NCBI GenBank assembly: GCA_000310025.1 | Contig: FN649751.1 | Coordinates: forward strand, 6,146,871 to 6,210,870 | DNA length: 64,000 nt | Source: Ectocarpus siliculosus | Taxonomy: Eukaryota > Sar > Phaeophyceae > Ectocarpales > Ectocarpaceae | Direction of reading: 5' to 3' | In this document: piece by piece, positions 35,700 through 47,924 of the stretch | Position numbering within the stretch: the first letter of the stretch is position 1 | Layout: each line of letters opens with the position of its first letter | Program-made: the position numbers and the translations under genes | The notes under the pieces: generated by a model | Databases searched by the model: none | The model's input: only the letters and a program-made list of their open reading frames with translations | What the model was told of the DNA's origin: nothing

Positions 35700-36687
35700 G
35701 GCCAACGCACGGCCTAGCGGCCGCGAGCAGGGCGAGCACGCGGCCGGAATCCGGAACGGGGAGAGGGCGCTGGAGAGGAATCGGCCGTTAGAACTAACGC
35801 CAAACAACCGGACCAATCAGAAAGCACTACAGTAGTCCTAAAGATCTACTATCAATGTGTAAACACTACTAGGAGTACAACATTAGGCCAGTACCAGCGC
35901 AGACGGATCAACACGCTTTGATTTTTGTGGTGTCCCTTGATGCTGTCAGCGAACACAATATCTTGACACGAGAAGTACCATTGAAGAGAGACCGACTTGC
36001 TCATGGAGAATTGTTTTGAAGGACGCAGTCAACTCTCTTTCGAGGTGCTAGCCGATTTTTTTCTGTGCGACTACAGTATTGCTACAGTATTTTTCCTTGG
36101 GGACATTTCACGCAGTCAAATTCCGTATGGCATCGACAGGGTACTTTATCAAAGTTACAAAACAAATCAACCATTATATGAACTGCTATGCGTGCCCCCT
36201 CTCACCTTGTGACGGTTTCTTCCATGCAGTCTCGCGAAATTTCGCACCAAGTCCTTCGTCGTACACATCATGGAGCCCGTCTTCGTCACCTCCCGCCACT
36301 AAATCCCGTTTCCCGTTAGATCTCTGGAGAGGGGAGTAAGGCGATACTCTTTGCTGTTGTGAATACTGATGAGGATGCTGTTGTAGTTGCTGTCATTTGG
36401 AAATGGCGTCGCTCTGATCTCTTCCAATTGCTACGTACAAGATGACCTCCATGTCCTGTTAGCCTGGTTTTCAGCGCTATCAACATGTCGATTTTCTGTG
36501 CGGAGAGTCGTCCTGATGTCTGGACGACGTGGGTAGCTCATTTTCACCGTATTGACGAACGGGGACAGGATGGTTTGATACACCACAGCAAACAAGCGAG
36601 GCACATTCGGGGCAACAAAAAATCGTATTGTATGCATATGGTAGTCTACTTCTACAGAGACAGTCGATGCCCATATACTGCAAGGGG

Positions 36688-36728
<41 letters not shown>

Positions 36729-39248
36729 CGTCTTCACATTAAAAGCCGTTCCCATCTCTCTCTCCACCCAGTACCTTCATATTTCCGTTCTGATCCAACA
36801 CTTGACGCGGTTGATTCCCGTGGTCACAGGCTAACTTACCCTAAAAAGGTACCCTCAAACAAACTGGCCCCGAGGGGTCCGCAAGTCAATAGGGGATGTC
36901 GAATAGGGAAGTCGGCCTGAGGGCGTGAAAGAGAGTACACACGCAATGTAGGTTTTGTACACCATGAGCTCATCGCATTAACTAATCCCTGGGCTTTCTT
37001 CCTATGTAAATCTATGCATAGGACCTGCAACGTAGTCTAGATTAACAAATAATCCATGCTAGTATGCAGCATGGTGTGTGAGTTTGTTTGTACACGCGGT
37101 ATTTTTTTAGCAGACACACGAACGAATATTTCTTCGCCAATAGCGGAGCCTGTTAGTCTACACACTGTCTGTAGTCTCCACGCCTTAGTCGAAGGTACAT
37201 TGTACATATTCCACCCGTCGGGCAGACCTTCTTGTAAACACCTAAATCATCCCAAACATCTGACACGTCGAAAACCTTCAAAACATGACCAAACCCGTAC
37301 ACACAGGGAGGCCACTGAGTGCATGCAGTATTGCATCGCACATGACGCGTACAGAGTGTATGAGTCGAGTGCGCGGGTATCTGTCTCTCTTTATTCCGGG
37401 GGGGTGGCCGTTCTCGACACCTGACGAGAGAGCGACCATCTCTCACTGACCGAGGGTGGGGCATTATCCCTGCCGACGGATGGGGTCAAGACACTTTGCC
37501 TTGATACAGTGTACAGCCGCGGACTCGGTAAACCCACCTGGACCGTAAGGAGTCGACGAGTAGGTTCTTCTTCGATATCGGTACCGAACTCCCCCCTTTC
37601 GGCTCTCGGAAACTGCGAAGGTTTAACATTGCTAGACATGTTGTGGAACTCTCGAAGATCCTGAGCTTGCACTGTAGTCCATGCGCGGACGTGGAGCACA
37701 CACAACAGTGGAGTGCACCTGCTGCTTGATGAAGCTGGTTTCATGCACTCGGCGAAGCCGAACCGTCAGGTGTTGTGCCGCCAACCAACCGGCAGATGTT
37801 GCGCCGACGAGGAAAAAACAGGGAGTCCTGCGTCATAGCTCGACTGTCGACAGAGCTGTCAAGCAGGTCCGGCGTCCTGGTGCTATCCTTCTGACCGGCG
37901 TCGCTGGAATATTTTGTGGAAAGGCCTTGCGCTCGTCACCATGTCCAATACCTGGTAGGCGTCACTGAATTTTCACAGAAAATACTGCTGTACGTCAGAC
38001 AAATAGTCTACCCTTGGTGGATCCCTCTTGGCGCATTGTGACAAGACCCATCGTGTTACAGCTTCTATCTGGCATTCTGGCGACGTGTGGGGCCGCGGTG
38101 TTAGGGTGTTCTTCAACGACGCCGTCGCGGCTACAGTTTTTGCTGGGTGTGGGTCGGGTACCAAGTGCCCATGGGCGAACCGAGAATAAGTCTATTCAAA
38201 TGCAGGGACCCCGAGGACGTCATGTCGCTTGCGCGATGTCTCCGAAGGTGCAAGTCAACTCCCGCCCTGAGTTACACGGCGGCATCACTACTCAGCAAGG
38301 TGTGTGTTCCTGCTATGCTCTGACGTCCAAGGTTTCAAAATATATGCTGAGTCTAACGCATGACCATAGGGGTCCGTGCCAGGCGGCACAGTTGGCACAC
38401 AAGAGCTTTCTTTGCTTGTAGTCTACACTAACTGCTGCGCCCACGACCGCAAAATGTACATGTAGCCGTCTTTCGGTCACTGCTGTAAAGCAGACATCAC
38501 GGTGTTACAATAGTTTGACAATTTCCATTTTTTATTCAAACGCCTTGTCGATGCAGTACGGAGAAACGTGCATCTCGGTAGGATGGGGAAGCATCGCAGC
38601 AGCACCACATCCTCGTTTGCCTGTGAAATATATTATCTTGTTGCTTGTAGATACCACCGTGCGACTCATGAGGAGACGTCTCACCGTTAATTGAAGATCA
38701 TATTTCTTGTTATGGGCCCCCCACTCATCCCATCAGAAGAAGGAAATGAGCTTGCCGGAATTCATAAGACGCTCATGACTGCCACCTCTTTACACATCGT
38801 GGAAAGTATAGGTAGGGGATATACTCCTACAGAATTTTTCTAAAGCCGGCCAAAAGGATCGCCAACTTGGTGTTATTGTTACTTTTTCTATTTGGTAAGC
38901 TCGTAAGAGCTTTTGACTCTAGGTTGTAGGCCCGGATCTCTCCGGAATGAAAAGCATCGCAACGGTGCTGTGACAAGCGCGCCAAGTCGTGAGTGAAATA
39001 GGTATACAGAACAAACAAGGAGGGAATGCAATATATGCTGAACCCATGCAGTCTGAACGCAAGTAACACAGGAGGAAATAAATAGAAAGAGAGGATGGCA
39101 CCACAGGAGGAAATGCAGAAAGAGAGAACGCATCGTGCGATTACGTCCACCCCGACTGGTACGTCAAACATACACCGAATGATATTTGACTGCGCCGAGA
39201 ATAAATGGCGCACTGGTACACGTACTTGTGTTTGTGTTCAACTGGCAG
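35700..39248. other. Gene-poor region
   Basis: Apart from the dispersed repeat at 36689-36893, no gene is recognised. A plus-strand frame at about 38110-38300, ending before GGTGTGTG, and one at 37681-37968 could be upstream exons of the 39.2-40.4 kb gene. No phase-consistent join to it was found. The rest appears non-coding. Confidence 0.35.
36689..36893. repeat. Dispersed repeat, copy 2, headed by (GTT)n
   Basis: A GTT tract (36689-36728) is followed by the same block seen at 32038 and 60600: CCATCTCTCT, CCGTGGTCACAGGCTAACTTA and GGGGTCCGCAAGTCAAT. The simple trinucleotide edge is typical of a short non-autonomous retroelement tail. Confidence 0.8.
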
Positions 39249-40363
39249 ACGCTTACTGCCCGGGCCACTCGACTAGAGTCGACAGCAAGCAAAGCTCGCC
39301 TAACGGCAGAAAAGGAAGCCTATCGGAGAGCGACTGTCGAGAAGCGTCGAAGGGCGCTGGGTCCGAAAAACCCATCCGATTTCATGAGCCAGACCCTTCG
39401 AGACCGAGAAAAGGCACGGGAGAACAACAGGCTTCGGGCAGAAAGACGGCGTCCGGGAACGCCAGTGCTAGCAGAGTCAGCGGCGGTGTGCCGGAGAGGA
39501 ACACGGCGCGCTAAACAGGGGCCGCTATCGGAGATTTCGCTTCAATTTCGGTTCGGAGAAAGTGCTCACGACAATCGTTCCACTCATTCATCGCTGGGCG
39601 GTTCGCTGGCTCACGGCAGCGGCGCTGGACCACCACAGCGCACGGTATAAATTGAATTGATGTGCAAGATTTCAAGGAGTCAATATTGCGTCCCTGAAAC
39701 GCTCAGAACATGGGAATTTTCATTGCTGTGCTGACTGTGAGGAGTAGCGGAATGATCTTTGTCTCCAAGATGAGGCCGCATCAATTTAAGGCCTTTTCAA
39801 GAATGACTGATCGAGCCGTGGACAATTAAAGTTCTCCCTGAAAAATTCCGCACCACGTATGTAAATAACCAATGATGCACTCGGAATCAATGCTATATCC
39901 CCAGGAGCAAACCTCGACCCCCCACCCAAGGTCCACCCCGATGCCCGATTGCGTGGGCCTCGAAGATGACGACGACATCCATGTTCTTCTCCAAAGAGCG
40001 TACTCGAGCTCTTCGAGTATCCGCTCAGAAAGCAGCGGATTCTCTGGGAAACCGAAGCCGACGTCTGGCCAGTCGTACGGCCGATCACATTGTACGGCGG
40101 AATCACCACTTCTCCAAGGCAAGCCATCCGCGGCGGCTTGCAAGGGGTCTGTGCGAAGGCCTCATACGGCTGGGGCAACCGCAACGGCGAGGTCGTTCGA
40201 CGGAAGGAAGTTCAGCCCAGCAGACGTGGCTCAGATGAGAAGGGAGATCTTGATCCGTTCGCACGGCGAGAAGAGACATCTTCACCTATATCCGGCAGAG
40301 CCTTTCGAGACAACGGCGATGGGCCGGAAGGCGCGCTGTCGCACCCCGGGGAGGAAGGCCGAG
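39249..40363 (+). CDS. Unknown basic protein, two phase-matched internal exons
   Basis: Exon 39249-39644 follows acceptor CTGGCAG and ends at donor ACG|GTATAA. Exon 39905-40363 follows ATCCCCAG and ends at GAG|GTAAGA. Both are multiples of three (396 and 459 bases) and stay open in the same phase. The first encodes an Arg/Glu/Ala-rich, probably helical segment (EKEAYRRATVEKRRRALG). The second begins with a Ser-rich stretch containing an acidic run (LEDDDDIHVLL) and ends with SPADVAQMRREILIRSHG. No family was recognised. Flanking exons are expected on both sides because neither end has a start or stop; a possible next exon begins near 40429. Function is unknown. Confidence 0.45.
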
Positions 40364-40499
40364 GTAAGAGCACTTTGGCTAAAGACGATAAGCCACGGTA
40401 CATTTTTCCTGCTAGTGTTAATGTATAGCAGCTGGAGCAAAATCAGTCCTGGCGAACCGTCTGCTTCAAAACTTCCTACCGCCGAGAAAAAGTAAGAAG

Positions 40500-42161
40500 T
40501 GCATCACTGTCGTTGGAGCTCACTCTCATTCGATCTTGCCATTTTGTCTTCTCCCATACATCGATCACGTGAATATACCGATCTCTGGCGAAAAATACTC
40601 AGCTCATGCCTTGGATGCCAGCGAAGACGACGGACAGCCTTGATAGGCTCCAACGATCCAGGATGCTGATGAACCAGCGGCCAGTAGTCGCAAAGTTGCA
40701 TGCATGGACGTGATATGAGCGGAGAGAGTTAGCCGAGATGAGAGGAAACATCACGGTCCGCAACGTGCACTTTGCACGTGACGTATTGACGGACGGATGG
40801 TATGGAGCATGTGTTTTCACCGAATGTTGAACCAGGCGAGATATGAGACGAAGATGAGACTTTAGCGACGTACCCAGCGTGGACTCTCCCCCAGTAGACG
40901 GCTTGGGGGGGTGCCAAATGTGGCCAGCATGCCAATCAATATCAGAACTCTCCACGCAAGACGTGGGGTTTGATTCTAATTGAAAGAAGAACTTCGATAT
41001 TGAATTCGTTCATAGAAATCAGTTTTGCTCCTGGGCGCCATGGAGGCTCTTGCTGGAAAGGGGAAATCAGTTGTACTACGTTGGGTGTACATAGACAGGA
41101 ATATATGTCAGTACGGAAGTACGTCATACGGCAGTGGCTGTATAGGCGAACATATGCGTTGAATGGCGTCGACCGCAGTACATGGAAGGGAGCCTTTCTG
41201 ATTCGTTGGGGCTAACGCTCAAACTGGTGCACGCGAAGAAAATCCATAAACCGGCCAGCCTACACTAGCATTGTCCTGTGAGAGGTTGCAAGTTTCCAAA
41301 TAATCGTATGCACTGGAGTCCAGATCACCCAACGTCATGTCAAATGACAGGATACTCCATACAACGTACAAGAGGGGTGTTCGTAGAGACATCGCACCCC
41401 CTCGGACAAGGAGTGTATTCAAAACTCTACTAGCCAATAGCGAAGAGAAAGCCAGTGTCGAAACGACTAGACTAAATTTCGAAAAATCAAAAAGAGTTTT
41501 TGTTTGAGATGTGATCGTTTTTGGCAACCTCTTGCTTGTAGGAAAATGATCTTTGAACCGATGCAACATCCCCGATGGATAACGTACAAGCATGCTACCC
41601 GCCTCCTAATTTATTCCAGGCGGCTTACATCGCAGGTTCCAATGATTTACGTGACGACCTTGCACAAAACTAAACATCGCACACCACCACCCGCTCGAGT
41701 TTGCGAGTTTGCGCACCACGTGACGAGAATGAAACTTCGCCGTCGCGGCGCAAGCAGGTGTGGACAATCATCTGGTGCTGCCGTATCTTACACTGATATG
41801 ATATGTGCCTTTTGGGTTTCTGATACTCTTACGTCCACGTCACATCCGAAACATCTCCACAGGTGTGATTGGTTCAGCTCGCAAAAGGTAGCACTCCTGC
41901 TCGAATTTCCGGAGTCGTCAAGTTCTGGCATATTCATCCGAAACCGACTTCTTCGAAGATACCTCGGAAAATAACATTTCTTCGAGATTTGGTAGGCGAG
42001 AGCGCACCCTCCAAAGATATTTTCCCCCTACAAACCCATCTCCTGCCGAGGCCCCCGGAGGAATGGTGGCCTAACGGCAGAGTTCTCAACCGTTCCAACC
42101 ATACAGTTCTCTCTGGTACAGATATCTACGCGTCCGACAACGCATGCCATCCCCTGCTGAC
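40500..42161. other. Region without a recognised gene
   Basis: Short open frames exist on both strands, but none has a convincing family motif or consistent splicing. Nothing else was seen. Confidence 0.35.
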
Positions 42162-44287
42162 CTAACTCCCGCCTAGCCTGTCTTCTATCTCGAAGCAGTC
42201 CGGCCTTTCAAATGGGTCTTCCGCCAGCATGCTTCCCACGAGAGTACAATCCAGCAAACCTGCCCCTTCCTCTGGGTGCGGTGTTTTTTCTTCGCCGGAC
42301 TTTACCCTTTCCACGAGCCCACCTTCCCCCGTTAAACAAACCTCGCTAAGACCCCTGGAGAGAATGTAGTGGCGCCAAAACTCGAGCATCAATACTCCAA
42401 GCGCGTACACATCCGAATGCGAGTCCACGACATCTCCCCGGCGACGTTCGGGGCTGGCAAAATGGTGATGCTCTGGTGCGCCTTTGCGACAGCCAGGGGG
42501 TGTGACCTGACTCAGGTTCCCCACGCAACAACGTCCATCTGCAGCTACCTGTGGTCATGGACGAAAACGTGGAGAGTTGAAGTGAAATTAAACTGTTAGG
42601 AATCACCAGCGGACAGAGGGGTGGAAGCCGCAGCAGCTGTGTCAAGAACAAGTACACGTTCACGATGTAACCTTCGGGTGGCTGTCGCTCTTCAGAGTTT
42701 GTGCATCACCACCCACTAAAACGCTATTACTAGGTGTCATTGCGTTGGAACACGCCAGGCGGCAGACCTGAAAACTTTTCAATTTGTCGTGGAGACGACT
42801 GGGGAGAAGGTCGTCACCCGAGACGACCTGCGGTAGGGCAGCCAGTGCTATTAATAATTGCTTTTAATATACCTGTCAGCTTGAACTCATCACCCCGAAC
42901 CACCGTTCTTGGCAAAAACAAGTCTGTGTCAATCTCGAAGAATCGTCGCAACCCAACTAAGAGCGACGTTGTGTTTTTGGACATGCACGTGCGAACAACG
43001 CTGTCCTAACGATCTTTCGACAAGTGTGCTGAACCCCCCCCCCGACACAATCCATCTTGAGCACAACCGGCTCGCAACACTCCGCACGCGTACTTCGGGC
43101 AGGTGGAACGCCTCCCCCCTCCCTTAAGGGCGCACGCTGCACGTGCACGAACTCACCCACAGGCTGCAAGGATGGATGTTATTGTGCACGAGCCCCTTCG
43201 TATGGAGGTGCTCCACACCGCGCAGTACCCCCTTGAACATCGACATCAGATGTCGCCAAACGAGCGCCCAATCATGAGGGGCTGTCACAGCCCTTGTTGT
43301 CGTTGCGCCGTCTTGCCCTTCTGGCGCAGCGGTTTGCGGTTCGAACTCCGTGTCAAACCAAACCGACAAGGGCAGCCAGTCTGGCAGAAGAAGATACGAC
43401 GTCAAGCAAAGTGTGCGCTCCCGCTGCCTGCGGACGATTTCCCTGCCGCTACGTTCGGTCCTTCTGGTTTGGCTGTCACAACAGCCGCAGCAGTAACCAC
43501 CTGAAGCCGCAGCGGCAGAGTTGAGGGATATCGGCCGTGGCTGAGCCGTTGGCAATGGCGATGAGGTGCAACCAGTGCAAGAAGTAGTCTCGTCGGTAGA
43601 TGGTTTTGGTTCGGCGGTTCCTTTCCAGCCAGTCGTGCCGTCCCCTCCCCACCGAAGCTGTTCCAACCCTCCATGCTGCGGGGGCGCTGTACTTGCGTCG
43701 TCGATGCTCTTGTTGCTGTGAGACATTTCGCCCATTCCACCATCCTCGCAATCGATGTCGTCTAGTGTGAGCGGAACCCGCGAATGTAGTAGGAAGGCAG
43801 CAGCATGCTCCTCGTCTCCTGAATACCTGTCTCTCTTTGCGTAATACGGAGGAAAACCAGCTTCCGTTCGAAAGCAACCACAACAGGCCATCGAACCCTG
43901 CGCTGCTGATGCTGTTGTTGCTATGGCAGCGTCCCTTGAATGTGGTTGCCGCAGGGAGCATTCGTCCAGCACAGCAGTGGTAGCAGCATTCCCCAAGCAT
44001 CGATGTTGACGCGTGCTGTGCGCAACGCGTTCTATGCCGATTGCGTCTTGCGCTGCCGACACCGAAGCGTAGTTGGCCCCCTCAACCTGGCTCTTCCTCA
44101 TGCTTCTCGTATGAACATGAAACTGTTCCAAGCCTGCTCGCTCTTCCAGCCACCCTTGCTCTAGCGGGACCACATAGTCGTGAGATAGCGTGTCGAGGAG
44201 ACGTGCCTCTCTTATCATGAGTTCCCTTAGCCTTCCCAGCTGCGGCACAGCTAACCTCTCGGACAAGACGAACCTGGCCAGTAACAA
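42162..44287 (-). CDS. Protein-kinase-fold protein with degraded catalytic motifs (probable pseudokinase)
   Basis: Proposed exons are about 44287-43157, 42933-42873 and 42538-42162 (stop), phase-consistent at both joins. The helix-C region reads LRELMIREARLLDTLSHDYVV. A roughly 230-residue insert follows, with two Cys clusters (CCGCF and YCCGCCD), a layout reminiscent of eIF2-alpha kinases. The catalytic loop is VHNNIHPCSLW, where active kinases have H-R-D-x-K-P-x-N. Thus the catalytic Asp is Asn, and the Lys and metal-binding Asn positions are also changed. The DFG position reads TDGRCC across the last splice. The C-lobe is otherwise intact: ASPERRRGD (APE-like), SHSDVYALGVLMLEFW and DPFERPD. 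The glycine loop and lysine strand must lie in unresolved upstream exons; the frame's first codon is not ATG. The acceptor of the 61-nt exon (TTCGAG) is unusual. Likely a scaffold or allosteric partner. Confidence 0.62.
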
Positions 44288-44884
44288 ACATTGATGGCGA
44301 GGAAATCATGGAACACTGCTCGTGGTCATCAATCTACGCATCGCATACCTGCGACGTTTTTGCGACTGCGCAAGGTGTCGCTAAGCACCGCAACTCGTGC
44401 CTGTCAATCGTGAGTGTGAGGGACGTTGCAGCAGATAAGCCGTGCAGTATGTGCTGCCTCCTCTCCAAACCATCGGTAAGTGTTGCACCAATAGACTACC
44501 CTTGGAGAGTTGGTCGGTCAAATGTGGGAGACGCTCAAAAACCAAATGCGTGCCGATGTACGGATAGTAAATTACTGTTATTCGTCATTCCTAAGAGTAA
44601 CCACACGAAGCGAGAGCGATTACACGCGACATGATGAACGCTTGAGGGCGCCTGCGAGCCATCTTATCCAGATAACACGACTATGCAGAGGTATCTAAAA
44701 GAGCGGCATCGCCATAACGACGGCTTTGAAGCCGTCTGGTCGAAAGTTTTCCGGAAACGCATCTCTTCACGTACATACATGAGTCTAAGGCTGAGTCTTA
44801 CCGCGTGATTATTTCCGGATTGGATTTGGGGGGGGGGGTCCTTTTCTGAGCCAAAACAATAATTTAGGCGTCTTACGGGTAGGA

Positions 44885-45010
44885 AAATGGCAATTTCCAA
44901 CAGCCCAAAATCCAATAGCGCAGTTTCCAACAGCGATTCCGGCCGGCCTGTTAGAAATTTGGCCCATTTTCCAACAGCGATCCTGTTGGAATATCGCTGT
45001 TAGAAATGAG
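44885..45010. repeat. Cluster of short inverted words (CCAACAGCG)
   Basis: TTCCAACAGC or a close variant occurs several times, and TCCAACAGCGATCCTGTTGGA (near 44974) is an 8-bp stem hairpin. The sequence then continues with the complementary CGCTGTTAGAA. It lies just inside the left end of the TIR element. Confidence 0.7.
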
Positions 45011-45129
45011 GGGGGGTACCCCCTGGTCACACCCCGATCGTGCCAGAACGAGGAACTACACCGTCTGCTGGCCAAACAGAGGCCACTATCACGAGGTCCT
45101 GCACAAATCCTCTGCAGGTGTCAAAAATT

Positions 45130-45860
45130 CAGGGCGTTCTGCGTCGTGTTGGCCGCACACGAGCCGAAAACGTCAACCCTGCCACATTGCTCTGCTGACG
45201 TTCTTGCCTTTGGGCCGAAAAGAGCCGTTTTTGCGCCTGCTGCATGTGTGACCAGTTCAAAACGCATGCCAGAGAGAGGCCTTAAGCCGTCGACATCCAC
45301 AAACTGTAGCCAATGGCGTGTGTTCATACTCATACCCTCTGCTCGCGTACCAGAACAGAGCGTGTTGTCCAGTTTTGATTGCACACGGCCTGTAAACGTG
45401 AACCAAAGTGTGTTGCGGTGTTGACTTTTTGGTATTTTTTCTTGTTCCGCTGCGTGTTTGCTCCGTGTGTCGCCCGCGACCAGTCAAAAACGCATGCCAG
45501 AGAGAGGCCTTTGGCCGACGACATCCACAAACAGCAGCCAGTGGCGGGTGATCATACACATACCCTCTGCTCGCGTCCCAGAAACAGAGCGTATTGTCCA
45601 GTTTTGATTGCACACGGCCTGTAATCGTGAATCGAGGTGCGGTTCGGTGTTGCCTTTTTTCCCTGCCGCTTGCTCCGAGTCGAGTGTGATTGATCAGTGT
45701 ACAACGCATGCCATCAGAGAGAGGCCTTTGGCCGACGACATCCACAAACTGCAGCCACTGGCGTGCGATGATACACATGCCCTCTGCAGGCGACCCGTAA
45801 ATAGGGCTCTCGGTGTCTTGTTGGTCGCACACGAGCCAAAACCGTGTACTGAAGCATGTT
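45130..45860. repeat. Tandem repeat of about 220 bp, three clear copies
   Basis: The motif ACGCATGCC...AGAGAGAGGCC followed by CGACATCCACAAAC recurs near 45260, 45490 and 45703 (spacing about 230 and 213). A partial copy lies near 45130-45240. Long minus-strand open frames here follow the repeat and are not considered genes. Confidence 0.85.
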
Positions 45861-46044
45861 GTGACTCACAAGAACATGAATCAGCCTCTTTTTTCCCTTC
45901 AACAAAAAGTATACCTGGAGGAACCGTAAGACGATCGTTTGGATCTGGATGATTTTTTCGGTGCAGGCCACCCCCCCCCGACCGAGAGAAAAAAAATCTC
46001 CGAAGTAATGCCGTAAGACTCAGCCTAAGGCTATTTCTTACGGT

Positions 46045-46235
46045 TCTTTTTTGGAGCTGTCTTTTTCTTTTTTCCTTCTCAAAAAAGACAACTGGGCACA
46101 GAACCCCTTCTTGCGGTGTCGTTTTTCAGGGAAAAAAGGCCAACAAAAAAAGACAACCCGTTTTGGGCAGCCCATCCTGTCTTTTTCTGGGGCAGTTTTA
46201 TATAAGTCGGGGCTGTCTTTTTCTGTGGTCTTTTT
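46045..46235. repeat. Interspersed GTCTTTTTCT words in both orientations
   Basis: CTGTCTTTTTCT occurs at three places (about 46058, 46177 and 46213). Near-complementary AAAAAAGACAAC words occur at 46083 and 46146. The result is locally self-complementary, low-complexity sequence next to the TIR element. Confidence 0.6.
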
Positions 46236-46384
46236 TTGGTCACAACCACATGACGCTACCTACATACTTGAATCTGTCGACGGTTGATCCCCGCAAACTC
46301 TAACGGTGTTCACACGAGCTGTGTCATGTGACTGGTGCAGAGTCAGTTGCAATAGCGGTAGCGTTGTTTTTTCATTTGGCTGGA

Positions 46385-47060
46385 CCAAGTGGACAACGCG
46401 ATGTGTGCGGCGCAAACAAGCAGCAAACGAGCCGAGGGAGTCTGGACGCAGCAGCGGGGGGTCTTGGTTGGGTGTGCTGTCAACTTTTGCGAACGTAACT
46501 TTTGGGCGCCCTATAGCCCCCTGATCTGTGTCAACCACCACACAAGACGGACCATACGCGCAGCTCATGGCGGATACCTTTGTCATCGCTGTTGCTGGAG
46601 TGGGTGGCGAAGGAGCATCGATGAACCAAAGTTGCGACACGGGCGAAAGAGCAAAAACAAATGCTTGAAGACGAGGCGGGTCATTTTTCCCGCTTGTTCA
46701 CGACTCTTGCGCTCACAATTTTTGAGCGCCCTTCAGCCTCCTGGTCTGTATCAACCACCACACAAGGCGGACCATACACACAGCTCATGGCGGATACCTT
46801 TGTCATCGCTGGTGCTGGAGTGGGTGGTGAGGGAGCATCGACAAACTAAAGCTTCGACACAGGCCACAGAGCAAAAAAAAACTGGTTGCTGGCGCGGTTG
46901 GTATTTTTCCGGCGTGCTGTTGACCCTCGCCGCCTCAGTTTCCGTGCCTCCAATCGCCCTGTGGTCTCTAACAGCCACCACCCAAGACGGACCATACACA
47001 CAGCGCATGGCGGATGCCGTTGTCATCGCTGTTGCTTCACTGTATGCGGGGATATCACCG
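46385..47060. repeat. Tandem repeat of about 220 bp, three copies
   Basis: The block GACGGACCATAC...CAGCTCATGGCGGATACC and TTTGTCATCGCTG recurs near 46549, 46768 and 46991 (spacing 219 and 223). Open frames on both strands follow the repeat. Confidence 0.88.
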
Positions 47061-47924
47061 AAACACCATCGCGGTGGAAGGTGTATGTATGTGTGACGAA
47101 CGGCCGTTGCAGGGTCTCTTTTTTTCGGTCGATGACTCGGAATAGAAAAAAGGATGGACCAGCACCGCAAGAAGGGGGTAATCTTTTTCGTAGATCATTT
47201 TTTGGGTCGTCTCTCTTGGGGAAAAACATATCTAATGAAAAAGACACCGTAACAACTGGCCTAAGCATATGTTTTGTTTTGGGTAGATTTTTATTTTCCT
47301 GGTTTTGGCAGGACATATGCAGCCGTTTATATAAAATAGATTGGGTGTGCCCACGGATGCTTCCCCAGTTGATTGTTTTTTACATCCAGTGCGGGACCAT
47401 CAGCAACAACAGTGTGCACACAGCAGCGTGAGTGGCAGGACATACATATGTAGCCAATTGCAGCCTTTGCCTCCAATTGAGGAGTTCCAATCCAAGCAAG
47501 AGAAGCTAAGCATACTACAGTACGCGCGGAGGAACGTAACAAGAAAAACACCGGACAGAATACCAAAAGGACAACAGAGCAGGGGGGGGACACGGCGGGC
47601 GAAACGTCGAAGACGGAAGGCACAACTACAGCCGAAGAGAGCAGGACGGAGATGGCTACACGGATAGAGAGATGTGTGCAGGACTGATGGCGATGATAGA
47701 GACGATAGCAGGAATACCAGCCGGACGTATCCCCATATATTTTTATTTGTTTTGGTTCAGTCGTGTCGCTAACCGCCCCCCTTGCAGTGCCCCCGAAGTG
47801 AAGTGATGTTGTGTCGTTAGGAAGTCAGTCGTCTGTTTGGTATTTGCCTTTTCGTTGTTATTCAGGTAGACAGGAGCGTCGGAGGGGACCTGTCTATCTT
47901 CCCTTTTGTTTCCGATGTCCTTGT

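Larger units (their letters stand above)
44785..46029. mobile_element. Small terminal-inverted-repeat element (MITE-like), 1.25 kb
   Basis: The left end CTAAGGCTGAGTCTTACCG (44785-44803) and right end CCGTAAGACTCAGCCTAAG (46011-46029) are inverted copies differing at two positions. Weaker similarity continues inward. Both ends also carry G- or C-runs just inside. No transposase ORF is present and the interior is largely tandem repeat (45130-45860). No clear target-site duplication was seen. It may be a non-autonomous DNA transposon. Confidence 0.6.

Noticed and set aside
45257-45832. Minus-strand 191-residue open frame
   Set aside because: It lies over the roughly 220-bp tandem array and repeats itself; not a gene.
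46389-47431. Open frames of 235 and 181 residues on the plus strand
   Set aside because: They follow the triple tandem repeat and continue into low-complexity sequence. No family resemblance.
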